Positions 1 through 7,806 of a stretch of 10,487 nucleotides of DNA are shown one piece after another (the first letter of the stretch is position 1; each line of letters starts with the position of its first letter). The notes beneath the pieces are model-generated. The model worked only from the letters and a program-made list of their open reading frames with translations, was not told where the DNA came from and ran no database searches. Where the stretch lies: the NCBI GenBank assembly GCA_007126865.1, contig SLAN01000328.1:1-10487 (forward strand), given 5' to 3'. This stretch comes from Spirochaetales bacterium. Its GTDB lineage: Bacteria > Spirochaetota > Spirochaetia > DSM-27196 > SKKC01. The position numbers were made by a program, and so were the translations under genes.

Positions 1-185
1 AGACCGAACCGAACAGTCAGAAGGAACGGATTGATCCCGGGTATGATCGAGAAGAGTGTCGCACGGCCCACGAGCAGGCTGATAAGCGCGCTCGCTATCA
101 TTCCGATAAGAAATGCAAGCAAGCCCAGGCGAATGACCGTACCAAGCTTCTTCAGTTCGTACGGCTGACCGGTCTGCTCTTCCAT
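1..185 (-). CDS. Putative membrane protein, N-terminal 61 codons only
   Basis: This minus-strand reading frame starts with ATG at 185 and runs off the window edge without a stop. A GGAG Shine-Dalgarno (192-195 on the plus strand) sits 6 nt upstream of the ATG, which supports the start. The visible product begins MEEQTGQPYELKKLG, a short polar cytoplasmic-type leader. A hydrophobic stretch from about residue 17 to 40 (VIRLGLLAFLIGMIASALIS...) is a convincing transmembrane helix, and a second apolar segment starts near residue 43. There is no cleavable signal peptide pattern. I do not recognise the family. The gene lies downstream of tRNA-Asn but behind that tRNA's terminator, and no clear promoter is visible in the short gap between them, so it is unclear how it is transcribed. 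It is partial only because the window ends. Confidence 0.7.
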   Translation of the reverse strand, partial: MEEQTGQPYELKKLGTVIRLGLLAFLIGMIASALISLLVGRATLFSIIPGINPFLLTVRFG

Positions 186-199
186 TTACCGCTCCGCTT

Positions 200-213
200 C
201 TCCCGGTTGGGAG
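200..213 (-). other. Small hairpin in the leader of the membrane-protein gene
   Basis: CTCCC and GGGAG flank a 4-nt loop, giving a 5-bp inverted repeat just upstream of the GGAG ribosome binding site of the gene starting at 185. One arm itself reads GGGAG and could act as a decoy or alternative Shine-Dalgarno. The stem is short and may be chance. Confidence 0.25.
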
Positions 214-226
214 TTCGCCCGGATAC

Positions 227-251
227 AAAAAACGGCCCTCTCGAGGGCCGT
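227..251 (-). terminator. Rho-independent terminator after tRNA-Asn
   Basis: Read on the minus strand, ACGGCCCT and AGGGCCGT form a perfect 8-bp GC-rich stem around a CGAG tetraloop (stem-loop at 232-251), followed immediately by a run of six T (232-227). This is a textbook intrinsic terminator. It lies 12 bases beyond the 3' end of the tRNA and before the next minus-strand gene, so it should close the tRNA transcript. On the plus strand no T-run follows the stem, so it is directional. Confidence 0.88.
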
Positions 252-263
252 CTCAGGTGCAAG

Positions 264-336
264 CTCCCCCGGCTGGACTCGAACCAGCGGCCCATTGGTT
301 AACAGCCAATTGCTCTACCAGCTGAGCTACAGGGGA
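264..336 (-). tRNA. tRNA-Asn, anticodon GTT
   Basis: A complete 73-nt cloverleaf can be folded by hand on the minus strand. The acceptor stem TCCCCTG pairs with CGGGGGA (one T-G wobble). The D stem is GCTC/GAGC with loop AGCTGGTA. The anticodon stem is ATTGG/CCAAT with loop CTGTTAA, so the anticodon is GTT (bases 303-301), reading AAC/AAU for asparagine. The variable loop is 5 nt, and the T stem is GCTGG/CCAGC with loop TTCGAGT. The discriminator base is G. The 3' CCA is not encoded (CTT follows), so it would be added by tRNA nucleotidyltransferase. The gene has its own promoter upstream and an intrinsic terminator downstream, so it looks like a single-gene transcription unit. Confidence 0.97.
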
Positions 337-352
337 ATACAGATACACGCGG

Positions 353-382
353 AATCTACTCGACACCGAAACCACGTGTCAA
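353..382 (-). promoter_or_regulatory. Sigma70-type promoter for tRNA-Asn
   Basis: On the minus strand a perfect -35 consensus TTGACA (382-377) is followed after 18 nt by TAGATT (358-353), a 4/6 match to the TATAAT -10 box. Transcription would begin near 346, giving a leader of about 10 nt before the mature tRNA end at 336. A strong -35 with a short leader fits a stable-RNA promoter. The GC-rich stretch just downstream of the -10 (GCG) could be a stringent-type discriminator, but that is inference. Confidence 0.72.
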
Positions 383-434
383 GAGCCGCCCCGGCCGTCC
401 CGGCATTACAGAGCCCTGCATAACCGCATCCCTT

Positions 435-1142
435 CTATTCCGGGTGTGAAGCGAGGTAGCTCAAAAGAAGCCCGCGTTCGTCGCCGTCGAGTTTATCGAA
501 CGACAGGTGCAGCTCCCGGGACACCGCGGAGATCCGGCAGGAGCAGCGGACAATCTCATCGCCGATGCGCAGCAGACAGCCCTCGAGCGTCATCGCGACA
601 CTCAAACCGTGGAGCAACTCGGTGCGAAAGGGGCGGAACCGCAATCCGCCCCCCGATATATCGCCGACGACGCCGGTAACCAGTGTGGCGTTCGACGGAT
701 GAACGAACAGGAACCCGATTCTTTCCTGGGGACTGGGAGAGATGCGACTACGGTGCTTTGAGGAGTGAGAGCGTCTGAGACGGCGCAACATCGCCTCGAC
801 TCGGTCGACGTCGCTCTCGCGGTCGAGGTCCTCGTGCAGCACAAGCGTTGCACCGGACGGTCTATTTCCGGGCTCGCCCTCGGCTGTCATCGGGCCGGCG
901 GTGAGCACGACAAATGCCGCATTTGCGAGCGTCTCAGCGTTGCGGATGCGATCGGCGAAGCGTTGACCGTAGCCGGGGAAGTCCCGGTCGGAAAGGAATA
1001 CAGCGTCCGGCTCTATCTCCTCGAGGTTGTCGAGTGCCTTCTCGCCACTCCGGTATCGCACGATCTCGGCGTCTTCGGTTATGGCGATGCGTTCAATCGA
1101 GCGGCGGATTTCGTCACGAACGGTAACGATCAGAAGCTTCAC
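435..1142 (-). CDS. Degenerate receiver domain plus PilZ domain protein
   Basis: This 235-aa soluble protein has two domains. Residues 1-122 look like a response-regulator receiver fold: a hydrophobic first strand (KLLIV), a putative phospho-acceptor Asp52 in SDRDFPG, and the conserved Thr81 in VVLTAG. The acidic pair that normally follows strand 1 is replaced by Thr7-Val8, and the conserved Lys is not evident (VLHED at 101-105). Phosphorylation is therefore doubtful. Residues about 128-232 match PilZ, the c-di-GMP-binding fold: the DxSxxG motif is present as DISGGG (161-166), but the upstream RxxxR is weak (KHRSR, 129-133). The start is GTG at 1142, whose G is also the last base of the upstream gene's TAG, so the two genes are probably translationally coupled. 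A cytoplasmic signalling or adaptor role is inferred; the target is unknown. No terminator is evident after the stop. Confidence 0.8.
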   Translation of the reverse strand: MKLLIVTVRDEIRRSIERIAITEDAEIVRYRSGEKALDNLEEIEPDAVFLSDRDFPGYGQRFADRIRNAETLANAAFVVLTAGPMTAEGEPGNRPSGATLVLHEDLDRESDVDRVEAMLRRLRRSHSSKHRSRISPSPQERIGFLFVHPSNATLVTGVVGDISGGGLRFRPFRTELLHGLSVAMTLEGCLLRIGDEIVRCSCRISAVSRELHLSFDKLDGDERGLLLSYLASHPE

Positions 1143-2086
1143 TATTCGGCACCTAGATTTTCGACGCTATAGTCGTAGATAATCCATATATCGTCGCGAC
1201 GCTGGAGTCGATACGTGTACTCGCGCACCTCGGTGAATTGCGGGAACTCGAAGCGCTGTATCGTTTCGACGGTTGCCTCGGTTTGAGTGTACCGGGTTTC
1301 CCGGATTTCGAAGGTGTCGGGGCGCGTGACGATATCCTCGTCGATCACATCCGACCGCAGGTGCTCGCGGAAGCGTTCGATCTCTTCGCGCCGCTCCTCC
1401 TCGGAGAGGGCCCGATACCGACGTTCACGGGCCGGGTCGATCTTCAGTAGACTCTCGAGGTCCATGTACAGAAAGAAGCGATTCCAGTTCTCTCGTTGGC
1501 GTGCTTCGATGGTTCCGTGAACAACCTCGTCCGGCGGAATGCGTTCCCGTCGCAGGATCTCTCGCGTCTCCTCGTCAATTCGGGCTGCAACTTCGGGCAC
1601 CCCTGCCGGTGAAGGGCGTACCGAGAACGTCAGACGATTGGTGGTGACGGCGCGACTATCGGCGCGCGAATAGAGCTCCGGATAGAACCTCCCTGTCATT
1701 ACGTAGGTGCCCGGACCGGGGATCTCCACGAATCGGTCGAGTGGCTCGGTGAACCTGTACTCCTCGCCGGGTTCGATGGTAACCTCCCGGTAAAAGATTG
1801 CTTGATCGGCGGCGCGGCGTGTGGTAAATTCCCTCGACCGTTCGACAGGTCGATTGGCGAGCGTTCGCACGTCGAAATCGACCGAAAAGAGGCGCCGGTC
1901 GGCAAGCTTGAACCTGTACGGTTCCGCCGTATCGTTGGTTATTGTGACCCGTACCCGTATTTCCGAGTCAGGATAGAATATCTGTCGATCGGCCAACCCT
2001 ATCGACACTTCGACAGCAGGTGCCGCTGCGGCTGCGACGACGGCAACGAGAATACTGACGAAAAATAGTTTACTGGATCGCTTCAC
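1142..2086 (-). CDS. Exported protein of unknown function, Ig-like and NTF2-like regions
   Basis: The product is 314 aa. The N-terminus has Lys/Arg residues, a hydrophobic core (LFFVSILVAVVAAAAA) and a small-residue stretch ending near residue 23, a typical Sec signal peptide with no lipobox Cys, so periplasmic or secreted. Residues about 25-155 look like a beta-sandwich: alternating strands, ITNDTAEPYRF, IEPGEEYRF, and a closing PGTYVMTGRF strand. This recalls BsuPI-like or other Ig-type folds. The middle (about 165-245) is charged and probably helical. The last 70 residues (ATVETIQRFEF... WIIYDYSVENLG) resemble the final strands of NTF2-like domains that end in a WkI-type strand. These fold assignments are by eye. 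The start is GTG at 2086 with GGGAG 7 nt upstream; the overlapping ATG at 2088 reads straight into TGA. It is first in a two-gene unit with the PilZ protein, divergent from mfd. Specific function unknown. Confidence 0.8.
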   Translation of the reverse strand: MKRSSKLFFVSILVAVVAAAAAPAVEVSIGLADRQIFYPDSEIRVRVTITNDTAEPYRFKLADRRLFSVDFDVRTLANRPVERSREFTTRRAADQAIFYREVTIEPGEEYRFTEPLDRFVEIPGPGTYVMTGRFYPELYSRADSRAVTTNRLTFSVRPSPAGVPEVAARIDEETREILRRERIPPDEVVHGTIEARQRENWNRFFLYMDLESLLKIDPARERRYRALSEEERREEIERFREHLRSDVIDEDIVTRPDTFEIRETRYTQTEATVETIQRFEFPQFTEVREYTYRLQRRDDIWIIYDYSVENLGAE

Positions 2087-2130
2087 ATGTCCGCTCCCAT
2101 CGATCTCACTTCAATTTTCGGTCGACAGCC
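2087..2130. other. Divergent intergenic spacer, exported-protein gene / mfd
   Basis: This gap is only 44 bp between two divergent starts (GTG at 2086 minus, ATG at 2131 plus). It must carry or overlap promoters for both units, which therefore probably extend into the coding ends. The minus-side ribosome binding site GGGAG is visible. The plus side shows an AT-rich patch (TTCAATTTTC) but no good Shine-Dalgarno before the mfd ATG. I could not find a -35/-10 pair with acceptable spacing in either direction. Confidence 0.4.
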
Positions 2131-5100
2131 ATGATTACCTTATTCGGACAGCAACTTTCCGACTCACTCCAATCGTATCAACCGTTCAAGGAGCTTGTCG
2201 CGCGGGTAAAGGCCGGAGAGTGGCCGATCGATGTGAAGTCGGCCGCGATCGGGCTTCAGCCGTTCCTCATCTCCAATCTCTACGCCCGCACCGATCATCC
2301 CTTTCTCGTGATAACACCGACCGAGCAGGAGGCGAGCGTACTTTGTGACGATCTCGCGAGAATCGGCCACTCTCCGGCGCTCTTCGAACACTGGAACACG
2401 GTGCCGTATCAGCCGGCTCCCGAGAACGCGACCGCGTTCGGTCGTCGCAGTCGCCTCCTCGATGAGTTGGTGGCCGGTCAGCACGACATCGTTGTCTCCG
2501 GGCTCCGCGCGGCTCGCACCATGCTGCCGCCACCGTCGCGATTCCGGGGGTGGAGGAGCACATTTCACGTCGGAGACGATCTCGATCCGGCTGCGATCGC
2601 GCGCACCCTCGCGGATCTCGGCTACCGCCGCGTTCCCACCGCGACGGTTCGCGGGGAGTTTTCTCTTCGCGGCGAGGTGCTGGACATCATGCCTCCGGCG
2701 GGCGAGGAAGGTGTGCGAATGGTGTTCGGGTTTGATGGGATCGAGACAATTCGCACCTTCGATGCGGGAACGCAGACAACGCTGGAGAGTATCGATTCGG
2801 CGGATATCTATCCGACTCGCGAAATCGTCTGGGACAATCAGTCGCTGGAAACACTCCGCCGGCGTGGAAGCGAGCTGACCGAACTCTCGGCGGCGATCGA
2901 TGAGGTGGTAGACGACCTCGATGAACGCGGTGGTCGCGAGGACGAGTACATCTACTATCCGCTTGCAGTAGATGAGCCGGTATCGATTCTCGACTTCATG
3001 CCTGACGATACGATTACTCTCCTGACCGATCTCGAGCGGCTCCGGAGCACCAATCATGCACTCGACGAAGAGCTGGAGAAACTGTACCGCCAGGAGAAAA
3101 TCGGGCGGCCGGTACCTCGACCGTCGCACCAGCTGTTGGAATTCGAGCGCTTCGATAACGACAGCGGACATACGATTCGTCTCGTCGCACTCGACGATAC
3201 CGTTTCGACCGAGCCCATCCGGATCGACAGTGAACCGCCTCGCAGTTTCTTCGGAAATATCGATTTCCTGAAGGAGGAGATCAACTCACACGCAGCGGCC
3301 GGCTACGCGATCTACGTCTTCGCCGACAGCGAACAGCAGGCGAATCGGATCGCACATCTGCTTCGCGATCTGCCGGTCGAGGTCATCGCCGATTCGATAA
3401 GCAGCGGATTTTCTCTTCCGCAGCTGAAACTCCTGGCAATCGAGGAACAGGAGATATTCGGTCGACGACGGCGAGCCCCGAAATCGGTCCGCACGGCGGC
3501 CGGCGACCGGCTCGAGAGTTTCGTGGAGCTGAATCCGGGCGATTACGTGGTGCATGTGAACTACGGAATCGGACGGTTTCGGGGAATCGAACGGATGAGC
3601 GCCGGTGGGAACGAGCGCGATTACATCCATATCGAGTTCGGAGGCGAGGAGTTCGTCTACATCCCGATCGAGCAGGTGAACCTCGTCCAGCGATATATCG
3701 GTAGTGGTGACTCGCCACCACGTCTCGATCGGATCGGCGGCAAGAGTTGGCAGAATCGCACCGATCGAGTGCGTAAGAGTGTTGAGGACCTCGCCGAACG
3801 CCTTATAACGCTGTACGGGCGCAGGAAAAAGGCGCGCGGGTTCGCCTTCCCCGAAGATACCGACTGGCAGCTTTCGTTCGAGGCCTCCTTCCCGTACGAG
3901 GAAACGGCCGATCAGCTTCGATGCATCGAAGATGTGAAATCGGACATGCAGGATCCGAAGCCGATGGACCGTCTGATTTGCGGCGATGTCGGCTACGGGA
4001 AGACCGAGATTGCCTTTCGTGCCGCCTTTAAGGCGATCACGCACGGCAAGCAGGTCGCGTTCCTCGCTCCGACGACGATTCTCGTTGAACAACACTACGA
4101 GACGGCGCTCGAGCGGATGAACGGCTATCCGATCCGTATTGCCATGCTCAGCCGCTTCATCTCGAAAGCCGAGCAGAAGAAGGTGCTCGCTGATGTCGCC
4201 GCTGGAAAGATCGACATGGTGGTCGGCACGCACCGGGTCATTCAGCGCGATGTCAAGTTTCGCGATCTCGGTCTGCTCGTCGTGGACGAGGAACAGCGCT
4301 TCGGAGTGAAGGACAAGGAGCGGCTAAAGGAGCTGCGGGCGAACATCGATTGCTTGACGCTGACGGCGACCCCTATTCCTCGGACGCTGCACATGAGTCT
4401 GCTCAAGATTCGGGATATGTCGGTTCTGCGAACGCCTCCTCACAATCGTCTTCCGATCGAGACGCACATATCCGAGTTCGATGAGGATACTCTCGGTCGT
4501 GCGATCCGGCGGGAGGTGGAGCGCGGAGGGCAAGTGTATTTTCTGCATAACCGGGTCGAGACACTCGAGCGATTCGAGCAGTATGTCCGCGATCTCGTCC
4601 CCGAGGTCATCGTCGAGAGCGCTCATGGTAAAATGAGTGGACGAGAGCTCGAGGATGTCATGCACCGGTTTATTCACGGAGCGTTTCAGGTGTTGGTGGC
4701 GACCACGATCATCGAAAACGGACTCGATATCCCGAACGTGAATACGATCGTAATCGATCGTGCGGATATGTACGGAATCAGTCAGCTCTACCAGTTACGC
4801 GGACGCGTGGGACGAAGCGATCGCCTGGCGTATGCGTATCTGTTCTATCCGGAGTCGCGAGCTCTGAGCGAGGTAGCGATGAAACGGCTGCAGGTCATAT
4901 CCGACTATACCGAGCTCGGCAGCGGTTTCAAGGTTGCTCTGAAGGATCTCGAGGTACGCGGAGCGGGGAACCTGCTCGGGCGGCAGCAGAGCGGCGATAT
5001 CCTGAGTGTCGGATTCGACATGTATCTTCGATTGCTCGACGAGGCGGTGCGGCGACTGTCCGAGGATGAGTACGAAGAGGAAGCCGATGTGTTGCTCGAC

Positions 5101-5526
5101 CTCGAGTACACCGGCTTCATACCGGACAGCTACGTGAGCGAGCCGTCGGACAAAATGGAGGTTTACAAGAAAATTGCCGGCGTGAGCGACGAAGGTGAGC
5201 TCGAATCGGTGCACGCAGAACTCAGCGACCGGTTTGGGCCACTTCCCGAAGAGGTCCAGAGTCTGTTAAGTCTTGCGGAAATCCGGATCCTGTGCAAACG
5301 TTTACACGTAGCGAGTCTTCGTGAACGGCAAGGCAGACTCGAAGTCGAGTTCGCGAAGGTCGCGAAAATTTCGCCCGACCGCGTGTTGCGGGCGATCGAG
5401 GATACCGCCGGCGCCGTGCGGCTCGACCCCGAACGGCCGAACGTTTTGATCGTCAACACCGAGGGTATCGGACTGAAAGAGAAGAGTGAATATATACGCA
5501 GTCGCCTCAGCGCGCTTGTCGCATAG
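2131..5526 (+). CDS. mfd: Transcription-repair coupling factor Mfd
   Basis: This full-length 1131-aa protein (E. coli Mfd is about 1148) is a DNA translocase that removes stalled RNA polymerase at lesions and recruits UvrA. Residues about 1-330 form the UvrB-like N-terminal module (HWNTVPYQ, GEFSLRGEVLDIMPP). The CarD-like RNA-polymerase-interaction domain spans about 463-560 (NPGDYVVHVNYGIGRFRGI at 468-486). The RecG-like motor follows: Walker A GDVGYGKTE (618-626, Lys624), DEEQ box (719-722), TATPIPRTL (745-753), and motif VI QLRGRVGR (888-895). All motor residues look intact. The C-terminal TRCF domain (about 985-1085) includes DRFGPLPEEV and would gate UvrA binding. The gene opens a plus-strand operon with ptsP and trmB. 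The ATG at 2131 has no strong Shine-Dalgarno but the N-terminal length fits the family, and no upstream in-frame start is near. Confidence 0.98.
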   Translation: MITLFGQQLSDSLQSYQPFKELVARVKAGEWPIDVKSAAIGLQPFLISNLYARTDHPFLVITPTEQEASVLCDDLARIGHSPALFEHWNTVPYQPAPENATAFGRRSRLLDELVAGQHDIVVSGLRAARTMLPPPSRFRGWRSTFHVGDDLDPAAIARTLADLGYRRVPTATVRGEFSLRGEVLDIMPPAGEEGVRMVFGFDGIETIRTFDAGTQTTLESIDSADIYPTREIVWDNQSLETLRRRGSELTELSAAIDEVVDDLDERGGREDEYIYYPLAVDEPVSILDFMPDDTITLLTDLERLRSTNHALDEELEKLYRQEKIGRPVPRPSHQLLEFERFDNDSGHTIRLVALDDTVSTEPIRIDSEPPRSFFGNIDFLKEEINSHAAAGYAIYVFADSEQQANRIAHLLRDLPVEVIADSISSGFSLPQLKLLAIEEQEIFGRRRRAPKSVRTAAGDRLESFVELNPGDYVVHVNYGIGRFRGIERMSAGGNERDYIHIEFGGEEFVYIPIEQVNLVQRYIGSGDSPPRLDRIGGKSWQNRTDRVRKSVEDLAERLITLYGRRKKARGFAFPEDTDWQLSFEASFPYEETADQLRCIEDVKSDMQDPKPMDRLICGDVGYGKTEIAFRAAFKAITHGKQVAFLAPTTILVEQHYETALERMNGYPIRIAMLSRFISKAEQKKVLADVAAGKIDMVVGTHRVIQRDVKFRDLGLLVVDEEQRFGVKDKERLKELRANIDCLTLTATPIPRTLHMSLLKIRDMSVLRTPPHNRLPIETHISEFDEDTLGRAIRREVERGGQVYFLHNRVETLERFEQYVRDLVPEVIVESAHGKMSGRELEDVMHRFIHGAFQVLVATTIIENGLDIPNVNTIVIDRADMYGISQLYQLRGRVGRSDRLAYAYLFYPESRALSEVAMKRLQVISDYTELGSGFKVALKDLEVRGAGNLLGRQQSGDILSVGFDMYLRLLDEAVRRLSEDEYEEEADVLLDLEYTGFIPDSYVSEPSDKMEVYKKIAGVSDEGELESVHAELSDRFGPLPEEVQSLLSLAEIRILCKRLHVASLRERQGRLEVEFAKVAKISPDRVLRAIEDTAGAVRLDPERPNVLIVNTEGIGLKEKSEYIRSRLSALVA

Positions 5527-5541
5527 GTGGAATCGAGGACC

Positions 5542-7806
5542 ATGAGGAAAGACAATATCGATCTGATCTGTTCGGTTGCCGAATTGTCGGGTCTATTCGA
5601 GAAGCGAAGCAATGTAGGCGGGTTCCTCCAGGACGTGGTCGAGCTCGTCGCAGCTCACATGCATAGCGACGTCTGTTCAATCTATCTATATGACGAGCGT
5701 CGCGACGACCTCGTTCTGCGTGCAACCCGGGGACTGAACCAGGAGTCGGTCGACTCTGTACGGCTCTCTCTCGGAGAAGGATTGACCGGCCTCTCTCTGA
5801 AGCAGCTGCGCCCGATTCGTGACGGCAACGTGACCGAGAACCCCGACTTCAAGCAGATACCGCAGATCAACGAAGAGGGGTACAACAGTTTCCTCGCGGT
5901 TCCTATCCGGCGTGGATTGACACGCATCGGCGTGATCAGTCTCCAGCACAAGAAGGCGAGCTACTTCGGCGAGCACGATATGAAGGCGCTGCGCGCCATA
6001 GCGAGTCAGCTCGCCGCCACGTTGGAGAATGCCTCCCTTCTCATGGATATTCACGAGGAGCATGGCGAAGGCGTAGTTGTCACCGGCGACGGCCCCGACG
6101 GGGTGATCACCGGGATAAGTGCCGGTACCGGTATCGGGATCGGGAAGGCCGTTCACCTCGACTCGGCCGACGCGCTCGCCTCGCCACAGCTTGCTCGCCT
6201 GCCTACGGTAGAAGAAGAAGTCGAACGCTTCAAACGCGCCATCGAAGCCACCCGAAGTCAGCTCGAGCAGTTACAGATCGAAACCGAGCGAAGTTTCAGT
6301 GACGTCGCCAGCCTGATTTTCTCGTCCCATCTTCTCATGCTGCGAGACGAGGAGTTCTCCGGTCAGATGCTCGACTCGGTGCGCGACGGAGTAAATCCGG
6401 GCGAAGCGGTGCAGATGGTTGTGGGGCGGTACGTGAAGCTTTTCAGTGGAATGAACAACCCGCGGCTGCAGGAGAAGGTACAGGATGTAAAGGATCTCGG
6501 ACATCGTATTCTGCGGAACCTCGGGGAGGCGAGGAGCGAGCACGGCGATTACTCCGGTCAGGTGGTAATAGCCGGAGAGCTCTATCCGAGCGAGCTCGTC
6601 AAGCTGGCCGCCCAGCACGTGGAGGGCATCGTCATCGGGGGGACAACGGTAACGAGCCATATCTCGATTCTCGCACGCAGCCTCGACATTCCGGTCGTGT
6701 TTACCCGGAGCGAGAAGATCCTCCTGGTGCCGGAGAACACCGACCTCATCGTAGACGGCCCGAGTGGAACAATCTACATCGAGCCGGACAGGACAACACA
6801 GAAGAAATACGAGAAAGAACGGGCGAGCGACCGGCGCCGGCTCAATCGTGACACAGGTGTGCCCCGCGAGTGCCGGTCCGCGTGTGGCGAGCGGGTCCGT
6901 ATTATGGCGAACGTGAATCTCATCAACGATATTCGCTTCGCGAAACGCAACCGCGCGGAAGGGGTAGGGCTGTATCGCAGCGAGTTCCCGTTTATCGTTC
7001 GGAACGACTTCCCGAGCGAGGAAGAGCAGCATGCCATCTACCGTAAGATTATCGAGCAGATGGAGGGGCAGGAGATCGTTCTCCGCACCCTCGATATCGG
7101 CGGCGACAAGCTTGTCGCCCGCGATGGAGGCGGCGCTCACGAAGCGAACCCGTTTCTCGGCCAACGGGGGATCCGATTCTCACTCGCGAACCCCGATATC
7201 TTCTCCGACCAGTTGCGCGCCATGCTTCGCGCCGGAGCGGGGGCCGATCTGTCGATCATGTTCCCGATGATATCCGGGGTCGACGAGTTCATGCGCGCGA
7301 GGGAGCACCTGAAAGAGTGCGTGGAGTCACTGAGAACCGAAGGCATTCCTTTCAATGAGAATCCGAGTGTCGGAGCGATGATCGAGCTCCCCTCCGCCAT
7401 TGATATAGCCGGCGATCTCGATCGACATGCCGACTTTCTATGCGTCGGGACAAACGATCTCATCATGTATCTGCTCGGCGTCGACCGCACGAACGACCGC
7501 GTAAGCAACCTGTACGTGAGCCATCACCCCGCAGTGCTTCGCAGCATCGCTCGGCTCGTCGAACACGTGCACGATCCGGCCAACAGACTGTCGATATGCG
7601 GGGAGGCTGCCGGTGATCCGCACATGGTTCCGTTCTTTCTCGGTCTCGGGATACGACGGCTGAGTGTCGAACCGCGACGTATCCCGTCGCTGAAATCGCT
7701 CATCGGGTCGACCGAGCTCTCGCGTGCAGCGGAGATCGCCGGTGAAATGCTGTCCATTTCGTCCGCCGAAGAATTGCGGGAGTATCTCTCCGTTCGTGCG
7801 TCATGA
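5542..7806 (+). CDS. ptsP: PEP-protein phosphotransferase with GAF domain (EI-Ntr type)
   Basis: This 754-aa enzyme transfers phosphate from PEP to an HPr/NPr-type carrier, feeding the regulatory rather than the sugar-uptake PTS. It has a GAF sensor domain at about 10-165 (SDVCSIYLYD, LSLGEGLTG, AVPIRRGLTRIGVISLQ). The enzyme I part starts at about 195 (GISAGTGIGIGKAV), with an HPr-binding helical region to about 330. The phospho-histidine is His373 in VTSHISILARSLDIP. The PEP-binding barrel has GLYRSEF (476-482), LRTLDIGGDK (514-523), GTNDL (636-640) and catalytic Cys686 in SICGEAAGDP. All key residues are present, so it should be active. Overall length and order match E. coli PtsP (748 aa). 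I prefer ATG at 5542, with GAGGA close upstream; an in-frame GTG at 5527, directly after the mfd stop, would add five residues and lacks a Shine-Dalgarno. It is the middle gene between mfd and trmB. Confidence 0.95.
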   Translation: MRKDNIDLICSVAELSGLFEKRSNVGGFLQDVVELVAAHMHSDVCSIYLYDERRDDLVLRATRGLNQESVDSVRLSLGEGLTGLSLKQLRPIRDGNVTENPDFKQIPQINEEGYNSFLAVPIRRGLTRIGVISLQHKKASYFGEHDMKALRAIASQLAATLENASLLMDIHEEHGEGVVVTGDGPDGVITGISAGTGIGIGKAVHLDSADALASPQLARLPTVEEEVERFKRAIEATRSQLEQLQIETERSFSDVASLIFSSHLLMLRDEEFSGQMLDSVRDGVNPGEAVQMVVGRYVKLFSGMNNPRLQEKVQDVKDLGHRILRNLGEARSEHGDYSGQVVIAGELYPSELVKLAAQHVEGIVIGGTTVTSHISILARSLDIPVVFTRSEKILLVPENTDLIVDGPSGTIYIEPDRTTQKKYEKERASDRRRLNRDTGVPRECRSACGERVRIMANVNLINDIRFAKRNRAEGVGLYRSEFPFIVRNDFPSEEEQHAIYRKIIEQMEGQEIVLRTLDIGGDKLVARDGGGAHEANPFLGQRGIRFSLANPDIFSDQLRAMLRAGAGADLSIMFPMISGVDEFMRAREHLKECVESLRTEGIPFNENPSVGAMIELPSAIDIAGDLDRHADFLCVGTNDLIMYLLGVDRTNDRVSNLYVSHHPAVLRSIARLVEHVHDPANRLSICGEAAGDPHMVPFFLGLGIRRLSVEPRRIPSLKSLIGSTELSRAAEIAGEMLSISSAEELREYLSVRAS

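Noticed and set aside
386..404. GC-rich inverted-looking stretch after the PilZ gene as a terminator
   Set aside because: Only short overlapping CCGG/GGCC repeats, no stable long stem and no T-run; it also lies beside the tRNA promoter.
765..1172. 135-aa plus-strand open frame opposite the receiver/PilZ gene
   Set aside because: No ribosome binding site or domain; the opposite strand has a coherent PilZ motif and a coupled start.
2040..2130. A sigma70 promoter for mfd (for example TAGTTT as -10)
   Set aside because: No -35 element at acceptable spacing could be matched; AT-rich patches alone are not enough.
2164..4233. Long open frames on the minus strand opposite mfd (335 aa at 2164-3171 and 315 aa at 3286-4233)
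   Set aside because: They lie entirely antisense to the clear Mfd coding region, have no recognisable domains, and are explained by the GC-rich codon pattern of the sense strand.
6271..7164. 297-aa open frame on the minus strand opposite ptsP
   Set aside because: It is antisense to conserved EI catalytic motifs, with no recognisable protein features; a shadow frame.
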